Shown here piece by piece: positions 7,590 through 18,000 of a stretch of DNA of 64,000 nucleotides (the stretch's first letter is position 1; each line of letters begins with the position of its first letter). The stretch spans positions 1,848,501 through 1,912,500 of the forward strand of contig NZ_CP016353.1 of the NCBI RefSeq assembly GCF_002240355.1, written 5' to 3'. The translations under genes were made by a program, and so were the position numbers. The notes under the pieces are model-generated. The model was not told the origin of the DNA, did no database searches, and worked only from the letters and a program-made list of their open reading frames with translations. The stretch is from Prauserella marina. Lineage in GTDB: Bacteria > Actinomycetota > Actinomycetes > Mycobacteriales > Pseudonocardiaceae.

Positions 7590-9611
7590 GTGCCCACCGA
7601 GACCGGTTCCGTCCCCGACACCGCCCCGCGTCGCAGGGCTGGCGTGGGCCCGCTGCTCGGGGTGGGCGTGCTCTTCGCGATGGTGGTCGCGGTCGGTCTG
7701 GTCGCGCTGACCGGAGGGATCGGTTACGCGATCGCGGGTCTCACCGACCCCGGCAACGTCACCCGCTACGGCATCACCGTGGTCAGGGTCGGCGCCGACG
7801 CTGCAGCCGCCGTGTGCATCGGCTCGCTGCTGCTCGCCGCGTTCCTGGTGCCTCCGCAGAAGTCGGGCACGCTGGCCGCGGACGGGTACGCGGGACTGCG
7901 CACGGCCGGGATCGCGGCCTGGGCCTGGTTCGTCTTCGCGCTCGCGTCGGTGTTCTTCAGCGCGGCCGATGGCGCGGGGCGACCGGTGACCGAGGTGTTC
8001 TCGCCGGAAGTGCTCGTCAACTTCATCGAGGCCATCGAGCAGCCCAAAGCCTGGTTGCTGACCGCGGCCGTCGCGTTGCTGCTGGCGCTCGGCTGCAAGC
8101 TGGTCCTGTCGTGGGGCTGGACCGTCGTGTTGTTCTTCGTGTCGATCGCGGGGCTGGTGCCCATCGCCGTCACGGGACACTCCGCGAGCGGCGGGTCGCA
8201 CGACATGGCCACCAACAGCCTGCTTTACCACCTGATCGGTGCCGCGCTGTGGGTGGGTGGGCTGATCGCGCTGCTCGCCCACGCCAGGCGCCGGGGCGCC
8301 CACCTTTCGCTGGCCGCCGAGAGGTTCTCGAAGCTGGCACTGGTCTGCTGGATCGTGATGGCCGTCTCCGGTGTCGTCAACGCGGTGGTCCGGGTCAGCC
8401 CAGGTGAGCTGCTCACCACCGACTACGGCCTGCTGGTCATCGGCAAGATCATCGCGCTGGCCGTGCTCGGGGTCTTCGGGCATCAGCAGCGTCAGCGCAG
8501 CGTGCGCGGCCTCAAGGAAGGCGCTGGGGGCGGGCAGCTCGTGCGGCTCGCGGCCGTCGAGGCGCTCATCATGTTCGCGACGATCGGCCTCGCCACCGCG
8601 TTGTCGCGGACGCCGCCCCCGCAGGAGATCGCGGCGCAGCCATCGACGACGGAACTGTTGCTCGGCTACACCCTCGACGGTCCGCCGACGGCATTGCGGA
8701 TGCTGACCGACTGGCGGTTCGACCTGATCTTCGGAACGGCCGCGATCGTGCTCGCCGTCGTCTACCTGCTCGGTGTCCGCAGGTTGCGCAAGCGGGGCGA
8801 CGCGTGGCCGGTCGGGCGCACGATCGCCTGGCTGGCCGGATGTGCCGTGTTGCTCATCGCCACCTCGTCGGGCATCGGCCGCTACGCCCCCGCGATGTTC
8901 AGCATGCACATGGGCAACCACATGCTGCTGTCCATGGTCGCGCCGGTGCTGTTCGCGCTCGGTGGTCCCGTGACGCTGGCATTGCGTGCCCTGCCGACGG
9001 CGGGGAAGGACGCGCCGCCGGGGCCACGGGAATGGATCCTCGCCTTCGTTCACTCCCCGGTGACGAGGGTGCTGACCAACCCCATCGTCGCGCTGTTCCT
9101 CTTCGTCGGCTCCTTCTACGGGTTGTACTACTCGGGGCTGTTCGACTCCGCGCTGAACTACCACTGGGCGCATCTGGCGATGAACGCGCATTTCCTGCTC
9201 GCCGGTTACGTCTTCTACTGGCCGGTGATCGGAGTCGATCCCGCGCCGAGACGGTTGCCGCCGCTGGGCAAGCTCGGGTTGATCTTCGCGTCGATGCCGT
9301 TCCACGCCTTCTTCGGCGTGACGTTGATGAACATGCAGACCGTGCTCGGTGAGAGCTTCTATCGCGGTCTGAACCTGCCGTGGGTCGGCGATCTGCTCAT
9401 CGATCAGCGACTCGGTGGTGGCATCGCGTGGGCCGCGGGCGAGATCCCGGTGTTGCTGGTGATGGTGGCGTTGCTGGTGCAGTGGGCGCGCGCCGACGAG
9501 CGAGAGGCCAAACGCAGGGACCGGCGCGAGGCCGTCACCGGAGACCAGGATCTCGCCGCGTACAACGAAATGCTCAAGCGGCTCGCCGATCAAGGAGAGC
9601 GCAGGTCCTGA
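7590..9611 (+). CDS. CopD-CtaG fusion: copper-resistance/cytochrome oxidase assembly membrane protein
   Basis: 673 residues, polytopic. The first half (to about residue 330) resembles CopD, with GHSASGGSHDMATN and YHLIGAALWVGGLIAL carrying His residues suited to copper or haem. The second half is a CtaG-type caa3 oxidase assembly domain with FSMHMGNHMLLSMVAPVL, YYSGLFD, NAHFLLAGY and MPFHAFFG. Such fusions are common in actinobacteria and serve copper handling for oxidase biogenesis at the membrane. The GTG start follows the MFS gene by 34 bp. Confidence 0.88.
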   Translation: MPTETGSVPDTAPRRRAGVGPLLGVGVLFAMVVAVGLVALTGGIGYAIAGLTDPGNVTRYGITVVRVGADAAAAVCIGSLLLAAFLVPPQKSGTLAADGYAGLRTAGIAAWAWFVFALASVFFSAADGAGRPVTEVFSPEVLVNFIEAIEQPKAWLLTAAVALLLALGCKLVLSWGWTVVLFFVSIAGLVPIAVTGHSASGGSHDMATNSLLYHLIGAALWVGGLIALLAHARRRGAHLSLAAERFSKLALVCWIVMAVSGVVNAVVRVSPGELLTTDYGLLVIGKIIALAVLGVFGHQQRQRSVRGLKEGAGGGQLVRLAAVEALIMFATIGLATALSRTPPPQEIAAQPSTTELLLGYTLDGPPTALRMLTDWRFDLIFGTAAIVLAVVYLLGVRRLRKRGDAWPVGRTIAWLAGCAVLLIATSSGIGRYAPAMFSMHMGNHMLLSMVAPVLFALGGPVTLALRALPTAGKDAPPGPREWILAFVHSPVTRVLTNPIVALFLFVGSFYGLYYSGLFDSALNYHWAHLAMNAHFLLAGYVFYWPVIGVDPAPRRLPPLGKLGLIFASMPFHAFFGVTLMNMQTVLGESFYRGLNLPWVGDLLIDQRLGGGIAWAAGEIPVLLVMVALLVQWARADEREAKRRDRREAVTGDQDLAAYNEMLKRLADQGERRS

Positions 9612-9786
9612 GCGCCGCGCTCGTAGCACGAGGTTCCGACAGTTTCCGGTGCCGCCACGCGTTTTCCGTGTGGTTGTCCACAGTGGGTCGGTTGTCCACA
9701 GATTGCCGGAGACCCCCTTCCGCGCCGCGAAATCGGGGAGCAGCCTGGAGAACGACCAGGAACGTGACGGCGAAAGGTGCGGCCCC

Positions 9787-10251
9787 ATGGCGATCGGAGA
9801 GACGACGGTGACGGTTGTCGGCAACGTGAGCAGCGAACTGGCAAGGCGGACGACCTCGGGAGGGGACGACGTGCTCAGTTTCTGGTTGCGCAGTAACGAG
9901 CGCCGGTTCGACAAGGACGAAGGCCGGTGGTGCGACGGCAGGCAGCTCTCGCTGAAGGTGACCTGCTGGCGGCGAATGGCCGCGACCGTGGGGGCTTCGC
10001 TGGCCAAAGGTGACCCCGTCATCGTCACCGGCCGCCTTTCCACCAACCGGTTCGAGGCGGAAGGACAACAGCGCTCGATACCGGAACTGGAGGCCACCGC
10101 CATCGGCCCCAATCTTTCCTGGTGTACGGCATCGGTGAGGCGGTTCGGGCGCAAGGGCGCACTACCGGACGGCGCGGCGGACGCGCGAGCCGCGCCCGTT
10201 GGTGCTGGGACCGGACCGCGGGCGCCACACGCCGTGGCAGGGTTCGGCTGA
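9787..10251 (+). CDS. ssb: Single-stranded DNA-binding protein paralogue
   Basis: 154 residues from an ATG preceded by GAAAGG. An OB-fold core is visible: TTVTVVGNVSSEL, LSFWLRSNERRFDK, LSLKVTCWRRMAATV and KGDPVIVTGRLSTNRFE. The C-terminus ends GPRAPHAVAGFG and lacks the acidic DDDIPF-type tail used by housekeeping SSB to recruit partners, so this is probably the second, specialised SSB. Its position beside ettA matches the Rv2478c-Rv2477c order in M. tuberculosis. Confidence 0.87.
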   Translation: MAIGETTVTVVGNVSSELARRTTSGGDDVLSFWLRSNERRFDKDEGRWCDGRQLSLKVTCWRRMAATVGASLAKGDPVIVTGRLSTNRFEAEGQQRSIPELEATAIGPNLSWCTASVRRFGRKGALPDGAADARAAPVGAGTGPRAPHAVAGFG

Positions 10252-10389
10252 TCCTCGAAGTCCCATGGGTGGCCGACAGGGGAAAGCGCACCGGATCGAA
10301 GCCGTCACCCGGCGGAGGTTCGCTCTACCGTCGGTGGCGGGACGGTGACCGCTGTCGGGTAGCGACGCGGACAGCTCTACGATCGCAAT

Positions 10390-12066
10390 ATGGCCGAGTT
10401 CATCTACACCATGAAGAAGGTGCGCAAGACTGTCGGGGACAAGGTCATCCTCGACGATGTCAGCACCGCGTTCTATCCAGGCGCCAAGATCGGCGTGGTC
10501 GGACCGAACGGTGCTGGAAAGTCAACCGTCCTCAAGATCATGGCGGGGCTCGACCAGCCGAGCAACGGGGAAGCGTTCCTCCAGCCAGGCGCGAGCGTCG
10601 GCATCCTGCAACAGGAGCCTCCGCTGAACGAGGAAAAGACCGTGCGTGGCAACGTCGAGGAGGGCCTTGGCGAGATCAAGGTGAAGCTCGATCGCTTCAA
10701 CGAGATCGCGGAGCAGCTCGCCACCGACTACAGCGACGCGCTCATGGAAGAGATGGGCAAGCTCCAGGAGGATCTCGACCACGCCGACGCGTGGGAGCTC
10801 GACTCGCAGCTCGAACAGGCGATGGACGCGCTGCGCTGCCCGCCGGGCGACGAGCAGGTGACCCATCTCTCGGGTGGTGAGCGGCGCAGGGTCGCGCTGT
10901 GCAAACTGCTGCTGTCGAAGCCGGACCTGTTGCTGCTGGACGAGCCAACCAACCATCTCGACGCGGAGAGTGTGCTGTGGCTTGAGCAGTTCCTCGCCAG
11001 CTACCCCGGCGCGGTCCTCGCGGTCACCCACGACAGGTACTTCCTCGACAACGTCGCCCAGTGGATCATGGAACTCGACCGGGGCAGGGTCGTCGGGTAC
11101 GAGGGCAACTACTCGACCTATCTGGAGAAGAAGCGCGAACGGCTCGCGGTCCAGGGCAAGAAGGACGCCAAGCTGGCCAAGCGGCTTCAGAACGAGCTGG
11201 ACTGGGTGCGCTCCAACGCCAAGGCGAGGCAGACGAAGTCCCGTTCCCGGCTTGAGCGGTACGAGGAGATGGCCGCGGAGGCCGAGAAGACCAAGAAGCT
11301 CGACTTCGAAGAGATCCAGATCCCGCCGGGGCCCCGGCTGGGCAACGTGGTCGTCGAGGTACGAAACCTGAACAAGGGCTTCGAGGACCGGGTGCTCATC
11401 GATGGCCTTTCGTTCACGTTGCCTCGCAACGGCATCGTGGGTGTCATCGGCCCGAACGGTGTCGGCAAGACGACGCTGTTCAAGACGATCGTCGGGCTGG
11501 AGGAGCCGGACAGCGGGACGGTCAAGATCGGTGAAACGGTCAAGCTGTCCTATGTGGACCAGCAGAGAGGGGGCATCGACCCCGACAAGACGGTGTGGCA
11601 GGTGGTGTCCGACGGGCTCGACTTCATTCATGTCGGCCAGACGGAGATGCCGTCGCGCGCCTACGTGAGTGCCTTCGGGTTCAAGGGGCCCGACCAGCAG
11701 AAACCGGCGGGTGTGCTGTCCGGTGGTGAGCGCAACAGGCTCAATCTCGCGTTGACGCTGAAGCTCGGCGGCAACCTGATCCTGCTGGACGAGCCGACGA
11801 ACGACCTCGACGTCGAGACCTTGGGCTCGCTGGAGAACGCGCTGGAGCAGTTCCCCGGTTGTGCCGTGGTCATCTCGCACGATCGCTGGTTCCTCGACCG
11901 GGTCGCGACGCACATCCTTGCTTGGGAGGGCGACGACGCGAATCCCGCGAAGTGGTTCTGGTTCGAAGGCAACTTCGAGGGCTACGAGAAGAACAAGATC
12001 GAGCGGATGGGCGCGGAGGCCGCGAGGCCGCATAGGGTGACGCACCGGAAACTCACCCGCGACTGA
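10390..12066 (+). CDS. ettA: Energy-dependent translational throttle protein EttA (ABC-F ATPase)
   Basis: 558 residues with two ABC ATPase domains and no membrane segment. Domain 1: Walker A GPNGAGKS (about 38-45), signature LSGGERRR, Walker B LLLLDEPTNHLD. A linker rich in Lys/Arg (KKRERLAVQGKKDAK, ARQTKSRSRLERYEE) is the P-site tRNA-interaction region of ABC-F proteins. Domain 2: GPNGVGKT, LSGGERNR, LILLDEPTNDLD. EttA binds the ribosomal E site and gates early elongation according to ATP/ADP level. Length and motifs match EttA rather than antibiotic-resistance ABC-F proteins. Confidence 0.95.
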   Translation: MAEFIYTMKKVRKTVGDKVILDDVSTAFYPGAKIGVVGPNGAGKSTVLKIMAGLDQPSNGEAFLQPGASVGILQQEPPLNEEKTVRGNVEEGLGEIKVKLDRFNEIAEQLATDYSDALMEEMGKLQEDLDHADAWELDSQLEQAMDALRCPPGDEQVTHLSGGERRRVALCKLLLSKPDLLLLDEPTNHLDAESVLWLEQFLASYPGAVLAVTHDRYFLDNVAQWIMELDRGRVVGYEGNYSTYLEKKRERLAVQGKKDAKLAKRLQNELDWVRSNAKARQTKSRSRLERYEEMAAEAEKTKKLDFEEIQIPPGPRLGNVVVEVRNLNKGFEDRVLIDGLSFTLPRNGIVGVIGPNGVGKTTLFKTIVGLEEPDSGTVKIGETVKLSYVDQQRGGIDPDKTVWQVVSDGLDFIHVGQTEMPSRAYVSAFGFKGPDQQKPAGVLSGGERNRLNLALTLKLGGNLILLDEPTNDLDVETLGSLENALEQFPGCAVVISHDRWFLDRVATHILAWEGDDANPAKWFWFEGNFEGYEKNKIERMGAEAARPHRVTHRKLTRD

Positions 12067-12126
12067 CCGAGGACAACAGGCCAGCACTGAGCGAGCACGC
12101 CGGAGCCAACACTGAGCGGAGTCCCC

Positions 12127-14949
12127 GTGGTAGCCAGTAAGCGCACCAGCCGCAACCCGGCCAACGGCCGTCGTCCCGCCGCGGGCGGTGGCGTTGCCGG
12201 GAGCGAAGACCCTGCCGGGCGACTCGTCGAAGAGGCGGAACGGTTCGGCCAGAGGGCACCTGAGCTCGCATTGGTGCTCGGGGAGCGGGCCGCCTCCCTC
12301 GCGGAGGCCGCGGGCTCCAACGAGCTGTGGATCAGGGCTGAAAGCGTGGTCGTGCATGCCCGCGTCCGGCTCGGCCATCGCGCGAGCACCGTGGGCAGGG
12401 CGGTCGCCGCCTTGCGCGCGGCCGAGGATGCGGGGCAGGCGGCGATCGCCGCCCAGCTCCGCACCGACCTGGCCGTGTGCGCTCGCAGTGTGGGGACGCC
12501 GTTGACCGGTCTGGCCGTGCTGCGGCCGGTGCTGACCGTGGCAGGGCTGTCGGCGACACAGCGGGCCACCGCGCTGAGCCATCTCGTCGGGTGCCTCGGC
12601 ACGCTGGGCCGTCGTGCGGAACTGGACCGGGTCCTGCTTGAGGGCGACCGCCTCGTCTCGGCTGACGGTGAGCTGGACGAGGACGGCAAGCTCCAGGCCA
12701 GAGCGTTGATCAGGGTCGCTGTTTCCGCGCACCGGCGCAGGCACGGTGATCTGGTCGGCGCCGCGGACTCCGCGCGTACGGGCATCGGGTTTCTGGATCA
12801 GCTGGAGGACCCTTCCGTCGACGGCGGGGTCGCCAGGGTTCGACTGGTCCTCGAACTCGTGTGTGCCCTGCTCGACCGTGGTGAACTTGAGACAGCGGCG
12901 GAGATCGCCGAACCCGTGTTCGCGACGCCGGAGCGGGCAGCGACGGCCGCACCGGCCTGCTGGCTCCGGTTGGCGATAGCTTTGCGGGTGCTGCTGCCGG
13001 GCGGGGCGGCCGACAAGGCCGCGCGCCTGTTGCGGGAGGCCGTGCACAGCGCGGAACGGCACGGGCTGCACGCGCTCGCCGGGCGGCTGTGGCTGGAACT
13101 GGCGCACGTCGAGGAGCGGACGGGAGATCCGGCCGAGGCGATCCGGTGTCTGCACAAGGCCCGCGCGGCGGAGCATGTGCACGCTCGTGCCCGCAGCCAG
13201 GCATGTGCCGCGCTGACCGGTGAGTTCGGGTCGGGGGAGCAGGCGCCGGTCGATCTCGCTGAGATCGTGGCCTCGGCCGCATCGGCTCCGGTCTCGTCAG
13301 CTCCGGCGGCTCCAGCTGCGGGAGCGATTCCGGCAGCCGCGGCGGCGCGGCCCACGGAGCCGGTCGGCGGTCGCCGGTCGGCGGAGGGCGCCGTGCGAAC
13401 GGCGGCCGCGCTCACGGGTTCCCCTTCGATCCCCGCGCAGGGACAACAATCGCGAACGGTACCGCCACGGCCGGGACAACAGGAGGACTCCCAGCGGGGG
13501 CAGGAGGCGGCCGGACGGCCGGGCGACGAACCGCAAGGGCGGAGGGCACGGCGCAGGGCCCGTGAGGAAGAGGAGCGCGATCAGGGTGCCGCCCCCGCCT
13601 CGGCCCAGCCTGCCTCGATCCCGGCACAACCGGTCGAGCCGAACTCGATGGTTTCGGAGCCCAGTGTCACCCCCGAGCCGAGGCAAGAGCAGGGCAGTGC
13701 CGCGGTCACCGGAGCGGCCGAGGCGCAACCGGCGGCATCGCGGCATTCACGACCCAGAGTGGTACTTCCGATGCTCAGGGTCGCCCCGGAACCACCCGCA
13801 CCCGAACCAGCGACCGAGCGGCAGGGTGAAACCGGGCACACCGCGGCGGCGGAGTTTTCGGCGGCTACCGAGAGCGTGTGGCCGCGTGGCCCTCGGCCGG
13901 TCAACGGACAACGTGGGGCATCCACTCCGGCGGCGGCCGAAACCGAGGTGTTCGACGCCGTGGCGTCCGTCACGGCCGAACCGGCCAGATCGCCTGGGAC
14001 AGAACACATCGCGGCACAGGTAGCAGTGCCCTCCCCGCCTTCCTTGCCATCTCCGCCCGTCTCGTCTGCCTTGTCGTCATCGGCGAATACGGGCGGGGCG
14101 GCGACACCGGACGGTCCCCGGCCCCGGTTCGAGGAACCACCGCCCTACTCGTGGCAGGACAACGACGCGGCGCGCAACACCCGGCATGATTCCGAACACG
14201 GTTCCGTGGCCGCGAAGTCGGTGCTCGACCGGCTCGGGATTTCCGCGGGCTCCGCCGGTGGCGGGCGGCGAAGGGCCGCGGAGGGCGCGCGGCGCGAAGG
14301 CGAGTGGAGCGGAAGCGAACCGGAGTACGGCACGCCAGGTCATCAGGAACACCAGGACCGGCACGAGCATCACGACCCGCACCGTCAGTCTGACAACGCG
14401 ATCGACGCGATCGAGACACGGGCGTGGAACGGCGCGGGACGTGCTGAACCGGCCGTAGAGTCCTCGAACGGCGCCGAGGCACCGCCGGTGCCCTCGATGG
14501 AGGGCGGAGCCGTTGAGCACCATATGGAGGGGCTGGGCGACGGCTACGGCTGGTTGCCGCGGCTTCGCCTGCCGCCTTCACTGGCGCCACTCGAAGACCT
14601 CGGCACGGACGACTTCGGCGCGACCGGCGGCGACACCACCGGTAGGTCCGGTAGTCACTCCGGCTATCCCGTCGGCGGCTCGTCGGCCGAGGGAGCGCCC
14701 GCCGTGCCCCCACCTGATTTCACCGGCGGAGGTCATGGCATTTCCGGTGGTTTCGCCGACGGTCTTTCCGGTCGCCCGCTCGACGATCCGCCGCCCGACG
14801 CGGGGCTTGCCGAACTGCTCGCCCGCGCACTTGCCGAGCACCAGGCCGGTTCGTCGAGTGCCTCCGCTTTGGTGAAGCAACTCGGAACCGACTACGACAA
14901 CAAGGAAGAACCACGCACGGTGAACGGGCGCAACCGCAACGATCGATGA
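12127..14949 (+). CDS. Large protein: helical TPR-like N-terminus, long disordered C-terminus
   Basis: 940 residues from a GTG start; not recognised as a named family. Residues about 30-390 are Ala/Leu/Arg-rich amphipathic helices with TPR-like spacing (AWxxLA-type pairs such as AGRLWLELAHVEERTGDPAE followed by AIRCLHKARAAE). From about 395 to the end the sequence is low-complexity Pro/Ala/Ser/Gly/Glu, with a His-rich patch (HQEHQDRHEHHDPHRQ) near 740-755 and no membrane segment or signal peptide. It sits between ettA and the glutamate dehydrogenase, where the mycobacterial order as I recall it has no such gene. Function unknown; the architecture suggests a scaffold. Confidence 0.8.
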   Translation: MVASKRTSRNPANGRRPAAGGGVAGSEDPAGRLVEEAERFGQRAPELALVLGERAASLAEAAGSNELWIRAESVVVHARVRLGHRASTVGRAVAALRAAEDAGQAAIAAQLRTDLAVCARSVGTPLTGLAVLRPVLTVAGLSATQRATALSHLVGCLGTLGRRAELDRVLLEGDRLVSADGELDEDGKLQARALIRVAVSAHRRRHGDLVGAADSARTGIGFLDQLEDPSVDGGVARVRLVLELVCALLDRGELETAAEIAEPVFATPERAATAAPACWLRLAIALRVLLPGGAADKAARLLREAVHSAERHGLHALAGRLWLELAHVEERTGDPAEAIRCLHKARAAEHVHARARSQACAALTGEFGSGEQAPVDLAEIVASAASAPVSSAPAAPAAGAIPAAAAARPTEPVGGRRSAEGAVRTAAALTGSPSIPAQGQQSRTVPPRPGQQEDSQRGQEAAGRPGDEPQGRRARRRAREEEERDQGAAPASAQPASIPAQPVEPNSMVSEPSVTPEPRQEQGSAAVTGAAEAQPAASRHSRPRVVLPMLRVAPEPPAPEPATERQGETGHTAAAEFSAATESVWPRGPRPVNGQRGASTPAAAETEVFDAVASVTAEPARSPGTEHIAAQVAVPSPPSLPSPPVSSALSSSANTGGAATPDGPRPRFEEPPPYSWQDNDAARNTRHDSEHGSVAAKSVLDRLGISAGSAGGGRRRAAEGARREGEWSGSEPEYGTPGHQEHQDRHEHHDPHRQSDNAIDAIETRAWNGAGRAEPAVESSNGAEAPPVPSMEGGAVEHHMEGLGDGYGWLPRLRLPPSLAPLEDLGTDDFGATGGDTTGRSGSHSGYPVGGSSAEGAPAVPPPDFTGGGHGISGGFADGLSGRPLDDPPPDAGLAELLARALAEHQAGSSSASALVKQLGTDYDNKEEPRTVNGRNRNDR

Positions 14950-14978
14950 GCCGAAACCGGCATCTTGCTCTGTCACAG

Positions 14979-14992
14979 TAAGGTAAACCTTG
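14979..14992. promoter_or_regulatory. AAGGT-AA-ACCTT inverted repeat upstream of the glutamate dehydrogenase
   Basis: Short symmetrical element about 45 bp before the start. It partly resembles an IdeR/DtxR iron box, but the match is too incomplete to name the regulator. Confidence 0.25.
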
Positions 14993-15036
14993 GATCGGCA
15001 CATGGTGGTGTCAAGGCCAGGGAGTGGAGAGTTGCG

Positions 15037-18000
15037 TTGCCTGACATGAGTTCGGTCGGAGTGTCCAATCGCCCTATCGTCAGGGGTGCGGACACGGTCA
15101 CTGCGGGGCGACCGCGGAGCCCCGAACAGCTTCGTGACGAGTTGGTCGAAGCCGCCGCCGCGACCGCGCCGGACATCGCGGACTTGATTCGGCTCTATTA
15201 CCGGTTGATTCCGGCGGAGGAGATCGTCGGGGACGACCCGGTCGATCTCGTCGGCGCGGTGCGGTCGCACCTGCAACTCGCGCAGCAGCGAGTTCCGGGA
15301 AGGCCCGCGGTGCGGTTGCTCAATCCCAACGCGGCTGAGGACGGGTGGGCGAGGGAAGCCACCGTCGTCCAGCTCGTCACCGACGACATGCCTTATCTCG
15401 TCGACTCGGTCGCCGCGGAACTGTCGCGCAGCGGCGTGCAGGTGCAGCGCATCGTGCACCCGATCGTGGTCGTCAGCAGGGATCTGACCGGTGAGCTGCG
15501 TGAGGTGTACCCGACCGCGGACGTCGCCGACCCACCGCCGGGTTCGTCGACGGAATCCTGGATGTACCTGGAGATCGACCCGATCGGCGATCCGGACAGG
15601 GCGCGGGAACTGGACAACCGGCTCACCGCCGTCGTCGGCGACGTGCGCGAGGTGGTCGAGGACACCGAGCGGATGGCGGACACGGCGCGCTCGATCGCCG
15701 ACCGGCTCGACGAGCAGCCGCCGCCGCTGAGCAAGTCCGAGATCCACGACGGTTCGGAGTTGCTGCGCTGGCTCGCCGGCGGCCATTTCACCTTCCTCGG
15801 GTACCGCCACTACGAGGTGGTCACCGAATCCGACGGTGACCAGCCCGCGCTACGGGCGGTACTGGCTTCGGGACTCGGAGTGCTGCGACAGGACAGTCTC
15901 GCCGCGCGCAGCCTCACCGCCGGGCCCGACACCGCGGCGCACGCGCTCGCGCCGACACTGCTCGTGCTCACCCAGGCAAGCGCACCGTCCACTGTGTACC
16001 GTCCGATCTACCCGTACTACGTCGGAGTGAAGACTTTCGACGACAACGGCGTCGTCACCGGCGAGCATCGCTTCCTCGGTATGTTCACGAGTTCGGCGCT
16101 GCACGAGGACGTACTGGACATTCCCGTCGTCGCTGGAAAGGCGAGGGAGGTCATCCACCGCGCCGGGTTCCCGATGGAGTCCTACTCGGGGCAGCGCATG
16201 CTCGAAGTGTTGCAGAACTGGCCGAGGGCGGACCTGTTCTCGGCCGACTCCGATTCGCTCTACGCCACCGTCACCGGCGCGATCACCCTCGCCGACCGGC
16301 GGCGGCTGAGGCTGTTCCTGCGCAGGGATCCCTACGGCCGGTTCTATTCGTGCCTGGTGTTCCTTCCCCGCGACCGCTACACGACGCGGTCGCGGCTCGC
16401 GATGCAGGAAGTGCTGCTGGAGGAGCTGGAGGGAACGCACCTCGAATACTCGACGCGGCTGGGGGAGACCCAGCTGGCACAGGTGCACTTCACAGTGCAC
16501 ACCGAGCCCGCGAGGGTGATCGAGCCCGACATCCTGCGCATCCAGGAACGGCTCGGCGAGGCGATGCGAAGCTGGGACGACCTGATGGTGGAGGCCATCC
16601 TCGCCGAGCGGAGGGCGCGCGCGGGCGGCGGCAAGGCCGTCACGTTCGCCGGTGAGGAATCGGCGACGGAGCAGGGCCAGCGTTTCGCGGCGATGTTCCC
16701 CGAGTCCTACAAGGAGGACTTCGACGCCGAAGTCGCGCTCGCCGACCTGCGTACGCTGGAATCCCTCGACGGCGCCGACGACGTGCGCATGTCGTTCTAC
16801 ATCCCCGAAGGGGCCGCTCCCGGCGAGCGCCGCTTCAAGCTGTACCTGCTTGGCGGGGGCGTGACCCTGTCGAAGGTGCTGCCGTTGTTGCAGCGCATGG
16901 GCGTCGAGGTTGTCGACGAGCGACCCTACGAGTTGCAGCGTGAGGAAGGCGACAGGTCCTGGATCTACGACTTCGGACTGCGGATCGAGCCGAAGGTCCT
17001 TGAGGAGATCGGCGAGTCGGCCGAGCCGGATCTGCGCGTGCGGTTCCAGGATGCGTTCGAGGCGGCGTGGCGTGGCGACTGCGAGGTCGACGGGTTCAAC
17101 GGGCTGGTGCTGCGCGCGGGACTGAGCTGGCGGCAGGCCGCCGTACTGCGGGCCTACTCGCGGTATCTGCGGCAGGCGGGCAGCCCGTACTCGCAGGAGT
17201 ACATCGAGAACACGGTGCTCGCGCACACCGACATCGCCACGGCGCTGGTCAGGTTGTTCGAGACCAGGTTCGACCTCGGGCGTGACGAGGCGCAGCGCGG
17301 CGAGCAGGCCGACGCGCAGGTCACCGAGATCAACACGCTGGTCGATTCGGTGAAGAGCCTCGACGAGGACCGCATTCTGCGCAGGCTGATGGCGGCGATC
17401 GTGGCGACGCTGCGGACGAATTACGGGGTACGGGACGCCGAAGGAAAGTCGCGCCCTTACCTGGCGCTCAAGCTGGATCCGCAGCGGGTTCCCGATCTTC
17501 CGGAGCCGAGGCCGGCTTTCGAGATCTTCGTCTGCTCGCCGAGGGTCGAGGGTGTGCACCTGAGGTTCGGCTCGGTGGCCCGTGGCGGGCTGCGCTGGTC
17601 GGACCGCAAGGAGGACTTCCGCACCGAGGTGCTCGGCCTCGTCAAGGCACAGGCGGTGAAGAACGCGGTCATCGTCCCGGTCGGGGCGAAGGGCGGCTTC
17701 GTCGTCAAGCGGCCACCGGCGACGACCGGCGACCCCGGACTCGACAGGGAGGCATACCTCGCGGAGGGCGTCGCCTGCTACCGCATGTTCATCTCGGGCC
17801 TGCTCGACCTCACCGACAACCTCGTCGACGGGGAGACGGTGCCCGCGCCTCGGGTGGTGCGCTACGACGGCGACGACAACTACCTGGTGGTCGCCGCCGA
17901 CAAGGGGACGGCGACGTTCTCCGACATTGCCAACGAGCTGGCGGCGGACTACGGCTTCTGGCTTGGTGACGCTTTCGCCTCGGGCGGCTCGATGGGCTAC

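Noticed and set aside
7497-10154. Very long open frame antisense to the CopD-CtaG and ssb genes
   Set aside because: It is low in membrane or domain character, rich in Arg/Gln/His, and mirrors the third-position GC of the real genes, a normal shadow in high-GC DNA.
10522-13182. Long antisense frame across ettA and the next gene
   Set aside because: No ribosome-binding site or family motif; ettA on the plus strand is certain.
14979-14992. IdeR/DtxR iron box before the glutamate dehydrogenase
   Set aside because: Only a partial match to the 19-bp iron-box consensus; kept as a low-confidence inverted repeat without naming the regulator.
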